This document shows positions 51,869 through 61,070 of a DNA stretch of 64,000 nt, piece by piece. Both the position numbers and the translations under genes were made by a program. Each line of letters starts with the position of its first letter. Position 1 is the first letter of the stretch. Source of the stretch: GCA-002733465 sp965230525 (GTDB taxonomy: Bacteria > Pseudomonadota > Gammaproteobacteria > Enterobacterales > Kangiellaceae); assembly GCA_965230525.1 (NCBI GenBank), contig OZ246008.1, positions 2,170,001-2,234,000 of the forward strand, written 5' to 3'. Below the pieces are notes generated by a model. That model did no database searches. It was not told the origin of the DNA and was given only the letters and a program-made list of their open reading frames with translations.

Positions 51869-52588
51869 ATGCTCAATCAAACTCGACGAATTTTTATTAC
51901 CGGAACCGATACCGATGCCGGAAAAACATTAGTGACTTGCAGCTTGATCAAGGCGCTGCAAAATGCAGGTCAATCGGTGATGGCACTCAAGCCTGTCGCT
52001 GCCGGCTCAGTGCTTGAAGAGCAACAGCTAAAAAACGCTGATGCCTTGCACATGCAGCAACTGATCACTCCAACGGTTGATTACTCATCCATCAACCCCA
52101 TCGCTCTCAAAGCTGCCATTGCACCACATATTGCGGCTGAAGAAGAGGGGGTCGCGCTATCGGTCGACTCACTGGCAAAAACTTGCACATTAAGTTCGTT
52201 TAAACAAGATTTCTTGCTGATAGAAGGCGCAGGAGGCTGGCTAGTGCCACTCAATCAAACCCAGACCTATGCGGATTACGCTGAATCGCAAAACTTGCAG
52301 GTGATTTTGGTGGTTGGCATGAAGCTCGGTTGCCTCAACCATGCTTTACTGACAGTTGAGTCTATCAAAGCCCGCGGCCTCACACTTGTTGGCTGGGTGG
52401 CCTGTTCTGTTGTGGATGAAATGCAACGCTATCAACAAAACTTGGACTATCTAAAACAGGCGATTGATGCACCTTGTCTCGGGGTTATTCCTCACATTAA
52501 ACCGTCCGCCGAGTCCCAAGGCCCGCAACCAACCAGCCAAATCCTCCAAACTGCCTGTAGCTATGTTAATATAACGCCACTTCTATAG
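51869..52588 (+). CDS. bioD: Dethiobiotin synthetase BioD
   Basis: The 239-residue enzyme closes the ureido ring using ATP and CO2. The P-loop T-G-T-D-T-D-A-G-K-T is at residues about 10-19, K-P-V-A-A-G near 41, E-G-A-G-G-W-L-V-P near 117 and the C-L-N-H-A segment near 152. It ends the bio operon, and bioA is absent from the window, so 7,8-diaminononanoate synthase must be encoded elsewhere. The cvfB gene follows after 24 bases and may be read through. Confidence 0.95.
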   Translation: MLNQTRRIFITGTDTDAGKTLVTCSLIKALQNAGQSVMALKPVAAGSVLEEQQLKNADALHMQQLITPTVDYSSINPIALKAAIAPHIAAEEEGVALSVDSLAKTCTLSSFKQDFLLIEGAGGWLVPLNQTQTYADYAESQNLQVILVVGMKLGCLNHALLTVESIKARGLTLVGWVACSVVDEMQRYQQNLDYLKQAIDAPCLGVIPHIKPSAESQGPQPTSQILQTACSYVNITPLL

Positions 52589-52612
52589 TTCTATTTCAAG
52601 CAGACAGATCAA

Positions 52613-53449
52613 ATGGTTAAATTTGGCCAACATAATTTCCTAAAAATAGTCAGAAAAACCGGTCGAGGGACTTTTCTTGCGGCCGGTCATATCGGTGAAT
52701 TATTTTTGCCCAAAGGACAAACGCCCAGTCATTGTGAAGCCGGTGACAAAATAGAGGTGTTTGTTTATCGTAATTCAGACGACGAGGCGGTGGCTACCAC
52801 TAAGAAACCGAGAGCTAGTGTTGGCGAGATTGCGTGTTTACAAGTGGTATCAAGTAACTCAGTTGGAGCATTCTTAGATTGGGGATTACCCAAAGATCTT
52901 TTTGCACCTTTCGGTCAGCAATCGACCCCAATGAAAGTCGGTGAACGACACATCGTTGCGGTGTATCAGGATAATACCGGGCGGATTGCTGCCAGTTCCA
53001 AATTAAATCGATTTGTTAAAGCCGAAACCAGTGGGCTTAAAGTTGGACAAAAAGTGAAAGCACTTATTGGTGAAAAATCCGATCTTGGGTATAAGCTCAT
53101 TATTAACAACAAGTTCTGGGGGCTGTTGCATTTTAGTGACGTTTTACAACCTCTAAAATACGGACAAGCCTGCACCGCATATATTAAAAATGTTCGTCCC
53201 GATGGTAGAGTCGATATGACCATGACAGCCCCGCAAGGTTCGGATGAAGCGAGTTCATTGCAGTCAAAAATTTTAACGTTGCTGCAACAAAATGATGGAC
53301 ATTATCCAGTGAATGATAAAACCTCACCCGACATTATTTACCAAACGTTTGGGGTGAGTAAAAAGGTGTTCAAAGCAACCTTAGGGCGAATGTACAAGAA
53401 GCGACAAATTAAAATAGATAAAAGCGGAATTCAACTGCGACGTAAATAA
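52613..53449 (+). CDS. cvfB: CvfB family S1-like RNA-binding protein
   Basis: The 278-residue protein matches the CvfB/YitL layout: several consecutive S1-type OB domains (G-E-L-F-L-P-K near residue 28, F-L-D-W-G-L-P-K-D-L-F-A-P near 82, W-G-L-L-H-F-S-D-V near 168) and a C-terminal winged helix (Y-Q-T-F-G-V-S-K-K-V-F-K near 240). CvfB binds RNA and affects virulence-factor expression in Staphylococcus; its role in proteobacteria is open. It sits directly behind bioD. Confidence 0.88.
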   Translation: MVKFGQHNFLKIVRKTGRGTFLAAGHIGELFLPKGQTPSHCEAGDKIEVFVYRNSDDEAVATTKKPRASVGEIACLQVVSSNSVGAFLDWGLPKDLFAPFGQQSTPMKVGERHIVAVYQDNTGRIAASSKLNRFVKAETSGLKVGQKVKALIGEKSDLGYKLIINNKFWGLLHFSDVLQPLKYGQACTAYIKNVRPDGRVDMTMTAPQGSDEASSLQSKILTLLQQNDGHYPVNDKTSPDIIYQTFGVSKKVFKATLGRMYKKRQIKIDKSGIQLRRK

Positions 53450-53621
53450 GCCATGGAAAATAAGTGACAAAGGTTGATTTTCGCAAAAATACTGTTCGCA
53501 AAATATTTATCGTAAACTAATTCTCGGACCAAAACGCAAGAAAAATTACGTTCGAAAAAAAGCATCAAAAGAATAACGATCGAAAAAATAAACTTCAAAA
53601 AATAACCCTCGGAAAATAATT

Positions 53622-55214
53622 ATGCTAAAGCTAAGTAATTTATTGAACAGTTGCATCTTATTGATAGTTTTGATCTTCAGCAATGAGGTATTTGCAAAGC
53701 CACCTCAACCCGCACCGGATAGAACGCGAGGAGAGGGCCCATTTAATAAACTGATTTTACGCGGTGTGACTTTTATAAATGGAGCAGGTGCTCCTGCGCG
53801 CGGGCCGGTGGATATTGTGATTGAAGGCAATAAAATTACCCAAATTGCAGATGTCGGACATCCGGGGGTGCCGATTGTCAAAACTCGTCCCAAAGCGCAA
53901 GCGGGTGATAAAGAAATCGATCTTTTTGGCCATTACGTATTGCCAGGGTTCGTCGATATGCACGCTCATATTGGAGGAGCGCACCAAGTTTCAACCGCTG
54001 AATATTCGTTAAAACTTTGGCTGGCTCATGGGATCACCACGGTACGAGAACCTGGGAGTTTTAATGGCGCAGAGTTTGTTTTGCAGCATGTTGAAGCGAG
54101 TAGAAAAAATACCATCACTGCACCGCGAATTATTCCCTATTTTGGATTTGGTGCAGGTAATAATGGACCCTTTAAAAACGCCAAGGAAGCAAAGAAATGG
54201 GTTAGAAGCATTAGCAAGCAAGGCGCCAAAGGTATTAAGTTTTTTGGCGCTCATCCCAAGATTTTTAAAGCCGCCGTCGATGAAGCCAAAAAGCATGGTT
54301 TAGGCACTGCCATGCATCATGCCCAGCTTAATGTTGTTCGAGTCAATGCTTTAGACAGTGCACGTATGGGACTTACCACTATGGAACATTGGTACGGACT
54401 ACCTGAGGCAATGTTCGAGAATCAAGTCATTCAAGACTATCCGCTGGATTACAACTACAACGATGAACAACATCGCTTTGGTGAAGCCGGAAAACTTTGG
54501 CAGCAAGCAGCAGATCCTGGCAGCGAAAAATGGAACGCTGTTCGTGATGAGTTGATCGAATTAGATTTTACCATTAACCCTACCATGACCATTTATGAAG
54601 CAAGCCGCGATTTGATGAGAGAGCGGAATGCCGATTGGCATAAAGAATTTACCACGCCGATTTTATGGAAATTTTTCCAAGCGAGTCGCTATGCTCATGG
54701 CTCTTATTGGTTTGATTGGACTACCCAAGATGAAATCAACTGGAAGAAAAATTATCGCAAGTGGATGGCTTTTATCGATGACTTTAAGAATCATGGCGGG
54801 CGAGTGACCACAGGAAGTGATTCGGGTTTTATCTATAAAACTTATGGGTTTGGCTATATTCGAGAACTAGAGCTTTTACAAGAGGCTGGTTTTCACCCGC
54901 TTGAAGTGATTAAATCGGCCACAATCAATGGTGCTGAGGCGCTCGGTATGGAAAGCCAAATCGGCTCAATCGAGGTAGGAAAACTGGCCGATTTAGTGAT
55001 AGTTGAAGAAAACCCACTACGAAACTTTAAGACACTTTATGGGACTGGTCACGTCAAGCTGGACGATTCGAACAAGCCGGTAACGGTTGGCGGGGTTAAA
55101 TACACAATTAAAGATGGGATTTTATTTGATGCCAAGCAACTCTTAGAAGATGTTAAGAATATTGTGAAAAAAGATAAAGCGAATTTTCCAAGCGCCACTC
55201 AGGAAAAGAAATAA
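53622..55214 (+). CDS. Exported metal-dependent amidohydrolase
   Basis: The 530-residue protein begins with a signal peptide (LNSCILLIVLIFSNEVFA, cleavage near residue 26). The amidohydrolase core has V-D-M-H-A-H near 107 for the binuclear site, a likely bridging Lys near G-I-K-F-F-G (about 201), His in A-M-H-H-A near 228 and the Asp in T-T-G-S-D-S-G near 395, ending with the usual imidazolonepropionase-like tail (G-K-L-A-D-L-V-I). Periplasmic members include prolidase- and dipeptidase-like enzymes. dgkA begins immediately after its stop codon. Confidence 0.87.
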   Translation: MLKLSNLLNSCILLIVLIFSNEVFAKPPQPAPDRTRGEGPFNKLILRGVTFINGAGAPARGPVDIVIEGNKITQIADVGHPGVPIVKTRPKAQAGDKEIDLFGHYVLPGFVDMHAHIGGAHQVSTAEYSLKLWLAHGITTVREPGSFNGAEFVLQHVEASRKNTITAPRIIPYFGFGAGNNGPFKNAKEAKKWVRSISKQGAKGIKFFGAHPKIFKAAVDEAKKHGLGTAMHHAQLNVVRVNALDSARMGLTTMEHWYGLPEAMFENQVIQDYPLDYNYNDEQHRFGEAGKLWQQAADPGSEKWNAVRDELIELDFTINPTMTIYEASRDLMRERNADWHKEFTTPILWKFFQASRYAHGSYWFDWTTQDEINWKKNYRKWMAFIDDFKNHGGRVTTGSDSGFIYKTYGFGYIRELELLQEAGFHPLEVIKSATINGAEALGMESQIGSIEVGKLADLVIVEENPLRNFKTLYGTGHVKLDDSNKPVTVGGVKYTIKDGILFDAKQLLEDVKNIVKKDKANFPSATQEKK

Positions 55215-55577
55215 ATGGCCAAGCCAGGTAGAAAAGGGCTGATGCGAATCGTCTATGCAACCAGGTATTCGTGGCAAGGTTTGCAAGCCGCATGGAAACA
55301 TGAAGCGGCTTTTCGTCAGGAGCTTGTGTTAGCCCTTGTTGGAATTCCAACGGCCGTTTTGCTGGCCGACAATCGCAATGAATTACTTTGGTTGATATTA
55401 CCTTTGTTTCTTTTGGTCATGGCGGAGTTGGTAAATTCTGCCCTTGAAGCGGTGGTCGATCGAATCAGTGATGAGCAGCATCCGTTGGCTGGTAGAGCCA
55501 AAGATATTGGTTCGGCACTGGTTTTTGTCGCTGTTATTTTATTGATTACCATCTGGAGTCTTGTTTTGCTCGGCTAG
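55215..55577 (+). CDS. dgkA: Diacylglycerol kinase DgkA
   Basis: The 120-residue protein has the DgkA layout: an amphipathic N-terminus (Y-S-W-Q-G-L-Q-A-A-W near 18), three membrane helices and the catalytic block A-E-L-V-N-S-A-L-E-A-V-V-D-R near 69-82. It phosphorylates diacylglycerol released during membrane-derived oligosaccharide and LPS modification. The ATG follows the amidohydrolase stop without a spacer, so it depends on that gene's translation. Confidence 0.95.
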   Translation: MAKPGRKGLMRIVYATRYSWQGLQAAWKHEAAFRQELVLALVGIPTAVLLADNRNELLWLILPLFLLVMAELVNSALEAVVDRISDEQHPLAGRAKDIGSALVFVAVILLITIWSLVLLG

Positions 55578-55834
55578 CTATATGAAATCAATGGTTATAA
55601 TAAAAACCATGATAATGCTTTCTAGTTATTTAAAACCCATCAATGCCATTTCATAAGCGCTATATTGTGTTGCTTTTCTCAGTAACTACGCCACTTTCAG
55701 GCTAATATTTGCTCAACTTTTTCTACATTCAGCCGATACAATACTGTCGAGTACCAGTTTTTGCTCGATAAATTTTTTCCCAAACTGTTTTTTAGGATTG
55801 GGTCAAAACAAGATTTGGTTGATAGGAGACTGCT

Positions 55835-56083
55835 ATGCAAATAAACGATGCGCTAAATATTGGCGTACAAGGCTTCCAAAATGCTCAATCTCGAGCAACC
55901 GAGGCCGCTACTGAGATTGCTTCACAATCTGTTGCAAAAACACCGGATCAACTGCAGCAAAACGATCAGCTGATCACTTCATTGGTCGAGCTGAAAACCG
56001 CCGAAATCGATGCCAATGCGAATGCCAAAGTGATTCAGACTGCTTCGGATATTTTAGGCAGTATTATTGACATTAAAGTATAG
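55835..56083 (+). CDS. Small protein resembling the flagellar rod/hook C-terminal segment
   Basis: The 82 residues have no signal peptide and are helical. The end, L-V-E-L-K-T-A-E-I-D-A-N-A-N-A-K-V-I-Q-T-A, closely resembles the C-terminal helix of flagellar rod and hook proteins (NAKVIQTADEML-type). The rest of a rod protein is missing, so it is a stand-alone short form. AGGAG lies eight bases before the ATG. It is followed after 14 bases by the SprA-type metalloprotease, with which it probably forms an operon. No other flagellar gene is in the window. Confidence 0.65.
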   Translation: MQINDALNIGVQGFQNAQSRATEAATEIASQSVAKTPDQLQQNDQLITSLVELKTAEIDANANAKVIQTASDILGSIIDIKV

Positions 56084-56097
56084 ATTTTAGAGCCAGC

Positions 56098-57030
56098 ATG
56101 TTAATTACTTCAGCGCCCATCGCAATTCCAGTGAATACGGCTAACCTGCCGACTGAAGCTGTGGCAGCTGAAAAGGCACAACGTCCTAAAATTCCGCAGC
56201 CCCCAGCTGCAACCGATTCGAGCCAGAGTAAGAATTCAACCGAGTTTAGTCAGTCTTCGGCGAAAGCTGATATTCCACAAAACGCCAGTGAATCACAAAA
56301 CTCGACGATTGAAGAAAGACAATCCGCTGAGCAACAGCAAAATGGTCAATCGTCGGAGCAACGAAATCGTGAAGAACTAGAGCCGGAAGAATTAGCTGAG
56401 GTGCAAAAGCTTCAACAGCGTGATCGTGAAGTGCGAGCGCATGAACAAGCCCACGCCGCGGTCGGTGGCATATTGGCAAGCGCGCCTAACCTCAATTACA
56501 CCACCGGCCCAGATGGCAAACGTTATGCTGTGTCAGGTGATGTTTCGATTGATATTTCTAAAGTTGCCAATGACCCTGAAGCGACCATTCGCAAACTTGA
56601 ACAAGTTCAACGGGCGGCCCTTGCGCCAGCAAACCCATCCGCTCAAGATGTTAGAGTGGCTGCTGTGGCAGCGGCTTCTATCAATCAAGCGAGAGCTGAA
56701 CTCACTGCCGAGCAATTGCAACAGTCGCAGGACTCGCAACAGGTTCAGAGCTCACAACAGGTTCAGAGCTCACAAAATGCGAATAATTCACAACAGTCAA
56801 TCGCAACAAGCGAGCTGGCAGGCGCCAACAATGTCAGAGTAACCGATTCACCCGACCAACAGCCACTTCAAAGCGAATCACTGCAATCAACTAGCGAGGC
56901 ACAAGCCAACAGCTCAATTGCACTTAACCCTGTGCAAGCAAGGCGGCAAGCGGCGCAGCTTAATCAGCGAATAGCGGGATCGGGCGCTTTGGATGTCAAT
57001 GAAAATTCTTCGCGTAGTTTTAGAGCCTAG
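56098..57030 (+). CDS. Putative SprA-related metalloprotease
   Basis: The 310-residue protein has long Gln/Ser-rich flanks (residues about 30-95 and 210-280) around one compact domain: V-Q-K-L-Q-Q-R-D-R-E-V-R-A-H-E-Q-A-H-A-A-V-G-G (about 103-125), then Y-A-V-S-G-D-V and R-V-A-A-V-A-A. H-E-x-A-H is a zinc-type motif and the whole domain matches the family annotated as putative metalloprotease/SprA-related. No signal peptide is present. Substrate is unknown. Confidence 0.8.
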   Translation: MLITSAPIAIPVNTANLPTEAVAAEKAQRPKIPQPPAATDSSQSKNSTEFSQSSAKADIPQNASESQNSTIEERQSAEQQQNGQSSEQRNREELEPEELAEVQKLQQRDREVRAHEQAHAAVGGILASAPNLNYTTGPDGKRYAVSGDVSIDISKVANDPEATIRKLEQVQRAALAPANPSAQDVRVAAVAAASINQARAELTAEQLQQSQDSQQVQSSQQVQSSQNANNSQQSIATSELAGANNVRVTDSPDQQPLQSESLQSTSEAQANSSIALNPVQARRQAAQLNQRIAGSGALDVNENSSRSFRA

Positions 57031-57149
57031 ATCGATCAACTGTTAGCCGCTCTACTAAATTCCGCTCGCTAAATTCAATTAAGCATTTCTTCTTAGTGGT
57101 TTATTCCGTAGAATTCAGGTTTTTATTCATAGCAAACAATTAAACCCCA

Positions 57150-57968
57150 ATGCAATTAGATCGCACCCGTCCTTTTTTGAAGTGGGCGGGAGGCAAGTTT
57201 AGAGTTTTAGATAAACTTGTTCCACATGTTCGAGGAAGTAAGCTCATTGAACCCTTTGTTGGTTCAGGTGCGGTATTTCTGAATCTGCCATTTGAGCGAT
57301 ATTTGCTGGGTGACATCAACCCCGACCTGATTAATTTATATGGCCACCTCAAAAGAGAGCGAGGCAAGTTTATTGATTATTGTCGGCGTTTCTTTACCGA
57401 AGAAAATAATCACCTTTCGCGTTATATTGCATACCGATTAGAGTTTAACAACGGGGTCTCCGGACGGCGACGAGCGGCGTTGTTTGTTTATTTAAATCGT
57501 CATGGCTTTAACGGCCTTTGCCGCTACAATAAATCAGGCGGATTCAACGTACCTTTTGGTCGTTACAAGAAGCCTTATTTTCCAGAAAAAGAGATGCGGC
57601 ATTTTATCACTCATGCTCGTCACGCTAAGTTTGTTTGTGGCGATTTTACCGCCTTGATGAATCGCTCAAGACGAGGTGATGTTGTCTACTGTGATCCTCC
57701 TTACGTTCCATTATCGCCGACTGCCAGCTTCACTAGCTACGCCGCGCAAGGTTTCTCGTACGATCAACAGGTTGAATTGGCTTATCGAGCTCAGCATTTA
57801 GCAAATCGTGGGGTGAAAGTAGTAATTTCTAATCATGACAATGCGATTACCCGATCGATTTACGAAGGCGCTGAAATAGAATCATTTCCGGTTCGGCGAT
57901 TTATTAGTCGTGATGGTCAAAACAGAGGCAATGCCAAAGAGTTGTTGGCGATTTATGATGGCAGCTAG
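57150..57968 (+). CDS. dam: DNA adenine methylase Dam
   Basis: The 272-residue enzyme methylates adenine in GATC. It has the SAM motif F-L-K-W-A-G-G-K at 9-16, F-V-G-S-G-A-V near 37, N-R-H-G-F-N-G-L-C-R-Y-N near 115 and the catalytic D182-P-P-Y185. This is the alpha-group layout of E. coli Dam, with matching length (278 in E. coli). It has no cognate restriction gene nearby, which fits the housekeeping enzyme used in mismatch repair and replication timing. Confidence 0.94.
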   Translation: MQLDRTRPFLKWAGGKFRVLDKLVPHVRGSKLIEPFVGSGAVFLNLPFERYLLGDINPDLINLYGHLKRERGKFIDYCRRFFTEENNHLSRYIAYRLEFNNGVSGRRRAALFVYLNRHGFNGLCRYNKSGGFNVPFGRYKKPYFPEKEMRHFITHARHAKFVCGDFTALMNRSRRGDVVYCDPPYVPLSPTASFTSYAAQGFSYDQQVELAYRAQHLANRGVKVVISNHDNAITRSIYEGAEIESFPVRRFISRDGQNRGNAKELLAIYDGS

Positions 57969-57991
57969 TCAAAAAAGTTTCAGTTAGTAAA

Positions 57992-58011
57992 AAGCCCCAA
58001 TCAAGGGGCTT
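57992..58011. terminator. Bidirectional terminator between dam and the S46 peptidase gene
   Basis: AAGCCCC (57992-57998) pairs with GGGGCTT (58005-58011) around a six-base loop. It lies between convergent genes; on the minus side TTTT follows the stem, on the plus side the AT-rich ATTATTTTG. Confidence 0.8.
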
Positions 58012-58038
58012 ATTATTTTGTCTAATGTATTGGTTTTG

Positions 58039-60204
58039 CTAGCGAACAATCTCCATTTCTTTAATCACATTATCTGCACCATCCACATGCTCCATTACCC
58101 AAAGCATGTAACGTGAGTCAACATGAATCGAGCGATTAAGCGCGGGGTCGTAATCCCAATCACCGATAATACTTTCGTAAACGCCATCAAACACTAAACC
58201 CACTAGCTCGGCTTTATTGTTTAAAGTGGGTGAACCCGAGTTTCCACCAGTAATATCGAGTGTACCAAGGTAGTTAACAGGCACAGACCCGAGCGACTTT
58301 TTAACATATTTGCCATACTTTTGTTGTTCGATAAGTTGCAGCTGTTTACTCGGTGAATTAAATGGCCAAACACCGGTATCCTTAGCTGTTATGCCTTCAA
58401 GGGTCGTAAAAGGTTTTGCCCACATTCCATCGGCTGGGGAATAACCTTTGACGTTTCCGTAGGTAATTCTCAAGGTGCTGTTTGCATCCGCATAGACAGG
58501 GAGTCCTTTGGATTTGTTGTAGGCGATAATCGCTTCCATGTATTTAGGTCGAACAGCATTAAATTGCCCAGACTCTTCTTTTCCTTGTTGCTCTAGTTTC
58601 TGTCGAGCATCAAAAGTTTTCACCGCATATTGAATAAATGGGTCATCACTTTTTTCAAAATCATTAACTGATTTTTCCATCCAAGCTAGACGAACTTGCT
58701 CTTCATCGAGTTTCGTTTTATCGTACATGCTGGCTAATTGCGATTTTAATTTTTCTGGATTGTAGCCATCATCAAGACCAAAGAAACGATCAAATTCTGG
58801 CACTCGTTGGTCATTGGGTAATTGCGCATAGCGATCCATCAATTCAAACAACAAAGGCATTTCAACTTTGGCATCGTAGCGACGATTGATACGTTTCATA
58901 CCTTGTGTGAAACGATTCATGTCGCGCTCTTGATAACCGCGCTCGCGCTGCATATCGTCTTTTTGCTTTTCAATCGCGAGACGGTGCAAACGCGAAGCGG
59001 TGCTCATCATTTGAGAGGCATAACGCATAAAACTAAGCAGAGTGTCACGCTTTGCCGTTTGTTGCGATTGTTTAACCAGCTGGTCTAGTTTTTCGAGCGA
59101 ATCGCCAAATTTTTTCTGCCGAGACTTTTTAGCTTTCACCCATTTTCGCAACTCTTGATTGAGTTTAACTTTGCGTTGTTCGGTTGTTCCTTTTTGGTAG
59201 CTTTCAATCATACTACCGCGATTTTTTTCATAGTTTGCTAATCCTGCTAGCATGCTTTCGTATTTAATCCGAGCTTCGCTTCCATCGGCAGAATTTTCTT
59301 TGATGATTCCAATCATTGCTCCCATCAATTCTTTTGATAACGGGTAGCTTTTGGTAAAGGTATTGATGACTTCTTCTGAAGTGCGGTAGCGATTAGTGCT
59401 ACCAGGATAGCCAAGGACCATAATGTAGTCACCATCGTCTACGCCTTTGGCATTCACTTTGAGATGATGCTTCGGTTGGTAGGGTACATTATCTTCACTG
59501 TAATCAGCAGGTTTACCATCTTTACCAACATAAGCTCGGTAGAAAGCATAGTCGCCAGTATGACGTGGCCACATCCAATTGTCGACATTACCGCCGTACT
59601 TACCAATGCTTTTGGCTGGCGCGTGCACTATGCGTACATCGCGAATAGTGAGTTGTTTAAATAAGTAGTATTCTAAGCCACCATGAAAATTAACCACTGA
59701 ACAGCGGTAGGCTTTGTCGCTTTCACATTCCGCGACCAATTTTTTTGATTGCGTGTCGATATACTGGTATCGCTCATTGCCCGACATATCATCTTTTAGG
59801 CCTGATTTCATTTGTTTAGTGACATCACTAATACTTTCAGTGACATAAATTCGGCTTCCGGGTGCCGCCTGTAATTCTTGTGCATATTTTTTTGCCAAAA
59901 ATCCTTGTTCCAACAGGTTTTTCTCTTCGGTTGAGTTGTACTGTATTGAACCGTAGGCACAATGATGGTTTGTGACAACCAATCCTTTATCGGAGACAAA
60001 TGAAGCGGTGCAACCGCCTAAAGAAACAATCGCTCCCATTGGGAATCCAGTGAGATCGGTGAGGTCTTTGGGATCTAATTTTAGCCCCGCTTTCTTTAAT
60101 TGTTTGGCAATACTTGGCAGTTGGTGAGGTTGCCACATTCCTTCGTCGGCGATGGTAGCGACACTAAAAAGTGCACTGACCACTAGTGTAATTATTCTCT
60201 TCAT
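58039..60204 (-). CDS. S46 family peptidase (dipeptidyl-peptidase 7/11-like)
   Basis: The open frame begins at 60270, but ATG 60204 is chosen because it opens the signal peptide (MKRIITLVVSALFSVATIAD). The 721-residue product has the trypsin-like catalytic residues of S46: the N-H80-H81-C-A-Y-G block and S656 in G-N-S-G-S-P, with an Asp expected near W-M-W-P-R-H-T-G-D (about 210) and a long helical domain between. These exo-peptidases release N-terminal dipeptides in the periplasm; the residue that selects acidic or hydrophobic substrates was not read. It is monocistronic. Confidence 0.93.
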   Translation of the reverse strand: MKRIITLVVSALFSVATIADEGMWQPHQLPSIAKQLKKAGLKLDPKDLTDLTGFPMGAIVSLGGCTASFVSDKGLVVTNHHCAYGSIQYNSTEEKNLLEQGFLAKKYAQELQAAPGSRIYVTESISDVTKQMKSGLKDDMSGNERYQYIDTQSKKLVAECESDKAYRCSVVNFHGGLEYYLFKQLTIRDVRIVHAPAKSIGKYGGNVDNWMWPRHTGDYAFYRAYVGKDGKPADYSEDNVPYQPKHHLKVNAKGVDDGDYIMVLGYPGSTNRYRTSEEVINTFTKSYPLSKELMGAMIGIIKENSADGSEARIKYESMLAGLANYEKNRGSMIESYQKGTTEQRKVKLNQELRKWVKAKKSRQKKFGDSLEKLDQLVKQSQQTAKRDTLLSFMRYASQMMSTASRLHRLAIEKQKDDMQRERGYQERDMNRFTQGMKRINRRYDAKVEMPLLFELMDRYAQLPNDQRVPEFDRFFGLDDGYNPEKLKSQLASMYDKTKLDEEQVRLAWMEKSVNDFEKSDDPFIQYAVKTFDARQKLEQQGKEESGQFNAVRPKYMEAIIAYNKSKGLPVYADANSTLRITYGNVKGYSPADGMWAKPFTTLEGITAKDTGVWPFNSPSKQLQLIEQQKYGKYVKKSLGSVPVNYLGTLDITGGNSGSPTLNNKAELVGLVFDGVYESIIGDWDYDPALNRSIHVDSRYMLWVMEHVDGADNVIKEMEIVR

Positions 60205-60523
60205 CGTTGCTTCTTCTTTAAGTTTGTTGATTATTTTATAAAAAGGCAACCCGATGAGGTCACCTGCCAATTTGCAAAATTGCTAATCGATCGAATCATA
60301 AAGAATCGAATGATCGTCAACTCATCATTGTAACATTCAGCCGGGCAAGGATTAAGCGAAACGCATGGCAAACTGTGTTAAAAAGTATGTGTTTAAGTGT
60401 GAATTTTACCAATTTAGCCGCTGCAATGAAGGTGGATCAGATTTGGATAGCAATTAACTTGAGTAGGGTCTTATTCTAACAGTTTGGACTGGGACAAGTA
60501 TTAGCTTGACGCGGATCTAAATT
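60205..60523. other. Intergenic stretch upstream of the S46 peptidase gene
   Basis: This 319-bp region holds the 5' region of the S46 gene (minus strand) and the end of the DUF2878 gene. No gene, repeat or strong hairpin was seen. Confidence 0.4.
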
Positions 60524-61060
60524 TTAGCTGGGACTGTGGGCATCATTAGCAATGTAGAGATTGCTTTTTTTAATCTCTGAAAACCGTACAGAAATGCCAT
60601 ACAGCAGCGCCCAGAATAGACTACTTGCTATTGTGAACAGCACCGGCTGCTTGATTTCAAAGGGCGCAATGTGGCTAGCGATCCAATAGGTCAAGGGACC
60701 AAATACGCCGCCCAAGGCTACAGATAGCCAAATTGAGTAGCGCTTAAGCCAACCGTAGCAACCGTGAAAAGTGAGCCCAAAACTAAGCCAAACTAAAAAT
60801 AGCCACGAGGGCACAAAATATTCAACCGAAGGGTAGTTGGTGAGTGCAAAGTATCGAAACGCCAATTCCATCACTAGGCCCACGGCGACAATTGCTAAGC
60901 GAAAGCCGATTTCTTTCGATGAAGGCTGTTCATATTTTCGTTCAACCAGCAAATAGCTGGCCAATAAGCCCACTACCAACCAAGACAGCGGGCTACTGTG
61001 ACCAATAATGGCGAGTGACCAACAGACTTCAAAGAAAATAATGTGAAATAGCGTGTTAAT
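60524..61060 (-). CDS. DUF2878 family membrane protein, apparently started at AUU
   Basis: A TTG at 60979 gives only 151 residues and cuts the first membrane helix. The frame continues upstream to an ATT at 61060, giving INTLFHIIFFEVCWSLAII and onwards, which looks like the usual DUF2878 N-terminus. AGGAG, overlapping the TAG stop of cfa, lies seven bases before the ATT. The 178-residue product has about six membrane helices. DUF2878 genes usually follow cfa and DUF1365 genes in proteobacterial operons, as here. Function is unknown. The AUU start is inferred from spacing and homology. Confidence 0.72.
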   Translation of the reverse strand: MNTLFHIIFFEVCWSLAIIGHSSPLSWLVVGLLASYLLVERKYEQPSSKEIGFRLAIVAVGLVMELAFRYFALTNYPSVEYFVPSWLFLVWLSFGLTFHGCYGWLKRYSIWLSVALGGVFGPLTYWIASHIAPFEIKQPVLFTIASSLFWALLYGISVRFSEIKKSNLYIANDAHSPS

Positions 61061-61070
61061 CGCTTATCTC

